Shown here: in pieces, positions 63,850 to 64,000 of the stretch | Layout: every line of letters begins with the position of its first letter | How positions within the stretch are numbered: position 1 is the stretch's first letter | Assembly (NCBI GenBank): GCA_947499955.1 | Contig: CANMQI010000010.1 | Span: forward strand, 124,001-188,000 | DNA length: 64,000 nt | Reading direction: 5' to 3' | From: an uncultured Granulosicoccus sp. | GTDB taxonomy: Bacteria > Pseudomonadota > Gammaproteobacteria > Granulosicoccales > Granulosicoccaceae | Position numbers and translations under genes: made by a program | Notes under the pieces: model-generated | Databases searched by the model: none | What the model was told of the DNA's origin: nothing | The model's input: only the letters and a program-made list of their open reading frames with translations

Positions 63850-64000
63850 CTTCCCCGCTGCTAGTTGAAGGGCGAGGGGTGCTGTCTTTTTTCAGAGGGG
63901 AGACAGTGCCTCTCGTTCCTCGCTATCAGTAAAGCCATCTACGAGGGCGCTCCACGGTTCCTTTTCCGTCGGCACTCGGTTTCCTGCCGTGGGGCTTCCT

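Larger units (their letters stand above)
42179..64000. mobile_element. Temperate phage (prophage), left part
   Basis: Begins at the tmRNA attachment site and continues past the right edge. It has the order integrase, excisionase, small early genes, dut, ssb, csrA, exonuclease, recT, leftward promoter, repressor, rightward promoter, replication genes, ninG, terminator and a set of promoter-driven small genes. This is a lambda-like control layout with an exo/RecT recombination module and its own DnaB helicase. No head, tail or lysis gene is in view. Genes are tightly packed with four-base stop-start overlaps, unlike the host part. Confidence 0.92.

Noticed and set aside
63744..63932. Plus-strand frame at the right edge
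   Set aside because: It lies on promoter E and its hairpin and has no start signal; composition is not protein-like.

Overview
The window joins a Gammaproteobacterial chromosome (about 1-42.2 kb) to the left part of an integrated temperate phage (about 42.2 kb to beyond the right edge). The host side looks like a free-living, probably marine or environmental, gammaproteobacterium. It carries a giant RTX protein with its own type I secretion system, a glycine-betaine-type ABC importer with a dimethylglycine/sarcosine-dehydrogenase-like enzyme, a haem-containing fatty acid cis/trans isomerase and a PurU deformylase. The exact genus cannot be fixed from the sequence alone.

Host layout. 3-21468 is one tight rightward operon: a more than 4700-residue RTX repeat protein (5' end outside the window), an ABC exporter, a HlyD-type adaptor, a MotA/TolQ-like and a MotB/OmpA-like protein, and a TolC-type outer membrane protein. 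The last five correspond part for part to the Salmonella SPI-4 SiiF-D-B-A-C machine that exports the giant adhesin SiiE, so this is most simply an energised secretion/retention system for a surface adhesin. Next come an HDOD protein, a small membrane protein, a 7TM-DISM/GGDEF diguanylate cyclase and purU. From 26.4 to 34.9 kb a DeoR-family regulator faces a betaine-type uptake and demethylation operon: binding protein, ATPase, fused permease, choline-kinase-like phosphotransferase, FAD/GcvT dehydrogenase. PurU nearby could drain the one-carbon units such demethylation produces. An orphan TRAP binding protein, a class I glutamine amidotransferase, cti, an imelysin-like protein and a calcium-motif lipoprotein fill the stretch up to the phage.

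Phage layout. The phage sits in the 3' end of the tmRNA gene: a 25-bp tmRNA 3' terminus and the tmRNA terminator remain at 42.14-42.20 kb beside a tyrosine integrase and an excisionase-like gene. A long leftward operon (52.5 down to 43.8 kb) carries small unknown genes, dUTPase, SSB, a CsrA homologue, a YqaJ-type exonuclease and RecT. It starts at a near-consensus promoter at 52.5 kb flanked by repressor-like operators; similar sites lie before xis/int and at the rightward promoter near 53.2 kb. The rightward operon (53.2-60.7 kb) encodes a small HTH protein, a replication organiser with a DUF4373-type N-terminus, a DNA-methyltransferase-like protein, DnaB, NinG and several small proteins, and ends at a strong terminator at 60.9 kb. 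A lambda-style origin (iterons plus AT-rich stretch) appears to lie inside the organiser gene. Structural genes are not in the window.

The most unusual part is 60.95-63.8 kb: a leftward set of short unknown genes. Most are preceded by a near-identical promoter (TTGACA, 17 bp, TATAAT), often a hairpin at the predicted mRNA 5' end, and a shared CCAACCAAGGA-type ribosome binding site. In three cases the -35 box contains the stop codon of the gene upstream, so the units look like promoter-gene cassettes. The phage also appears to use non-standard start codons (ATT, CTG, TTG) at stop-start overlaps, so several genes are longer than a standard caller would report, or would be missed.
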